Part shown: piece by piece, positions 25,030 through 25,195 of the stretch | Layout of the letters: each line of letters begins with the position of its first letter | Numbering within the stretch: position 1 is the stretch's first letter | Assembly: GCA_937916365.1 (NCBI GenBank) | Contig: CALFSY010000258.1 | Coordinates: forward strand, 1-25,195 | Direction: 5' to 3' | DNA length: 25,195 bases | From: an uncultured Jannaschia sp. | GTDB lineage: Bacteria; Pseudomonadota; Alphaproteobacteria; Rhodobacterales; Rhodobacteraceae | Notes under the pieces: model-generated | What the model saw: the letters and a program-made list of their open reading frames with translations, nothing else | Databases searched by the model: none | What the model was told of the DNA's origin: nothing | Program-made: the position numbers and the translations under genes

Positions 25030-25195
25030 TGCAGGATCGTGTGCGCAAAATTGTGGCGCCGCTGATTTTTATCGCGGTGGTTTTGTTGGTTTGGGAATGG
25101 GCCATTTGGTATAATGATGTGCCCGATTTTCGCATGGCGTCGCCTTCGGATTTGATCCCGCGTTATGTGCAGTTTTGGGATTTGTTTTTGATAAA
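25029..25195 (+). CDS. ABC importer permease, 5' part only
   Basis: The reading frame opens at the ATG at 25029, overlapping the ATPase stop (TAATG), and runs off the window. The visible 55 residues begin with a short basic stretch (MQDRVRK). A membrane segment follows (about 9-27, LIFIAVVLLVWEWAIW), then a periplasm-side stretch PDFRMASPSDLIPRYVQFW with the ASPSDLI pattern typical just after the first helix of SsuC/TauC-type permeases. It completes a binding protein-ATPase-permease importer. The rest of the gene, including the EAA loop, is outside the window. Confidence 0.85.
   Translation, partial: MQDRVRKIVAPLIFIAVVLLVWEWAIWYNDVPDFRMASPSDLIPRYVQFWDLFLI

Overview
The window looks like a chromosomal segment of an alphaproteobacterium of the order Rhodobacterales (Roseobacter group). 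The reasons are the order pyrB-pyrC-plsY, the trio DapC-type aminotransferase-ftsK-lolA, a DinB with an N-terminal four-cysteine finger, a GBBH-type dioxygenase, and a short bacterial SRP RNA with the alphaproteobacterial GGAAGGAAGCAGCC core. Base composition is moderately GC-rich in genes, with AT-rich gaps. No rRNA, tRNA, CRISPR, insertion sequence or prophage was seen.

Layout. 128-2963 (+): pyrB, a dihydroorotase homologue and plsY overlap by ATGA junctions as one operon. The dihydroorotase homologue has lost most metal-binding residues, so it is probably a structural partner of PyrB. 3010-5792 (-): glutamate-cysteine ligase and DNA polymerase IV. 5967-7138 (+): an SPFH membrane protein translationally coupled to a short NfeD. 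7192-8107 (-): pyrF, then the SRP RNA gene with its own promoter. 8078-9432 (+): a leader with an AT-rich dyad, then a gamma-butyrobetaine-hydroxylase-like gene whose N-terminus appears to be split off by a one-base frameshift. 9449-10681 (-): a UbiH-type monooxygenase. 10774-17010 (+): amidase, DapC-type aminotransferase, ftsK and lolA. 17012-18561 (-): a lipoprotein transglycosylase-like protein and an AEC permease. 18643-18969 (+): hspQ. 18993-22729 (-): a gamma-glutamyltransferase-like enzyme, an orphan Dam-type adenine methyltransferase in AT-rich surroundings, and nudC. 23083-25195 (+): an ABC importer operon (NMT1-type binding protein, ATPase, start of a permease), which runs off the window.

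How the genes fit together. Most are housekeeping: pyrimidine synthesis (pyrB, pyrF), phospholipid synthesis (plsY), glutathione synthesis and breakdown (gshA, ggt-like), ubiquinone synthesis, envelope biogenesis (lolA, lysozyme-like lipoprotein), chromosome segregation (ftsK) and protein targeting (SRP RNA). The accessory parts are the Dam-type methyltransferase, the GBBH-like dioxygenase and the ABC importer.

I found no clearly new multi-gene system. The observations most worth checking are the pseudo-dihydroorotase, the frameshift at the start of the dioxygenase, the orphan methyltransferase, and the repeated GTGCACC-type elements upstream of the ABC importer.
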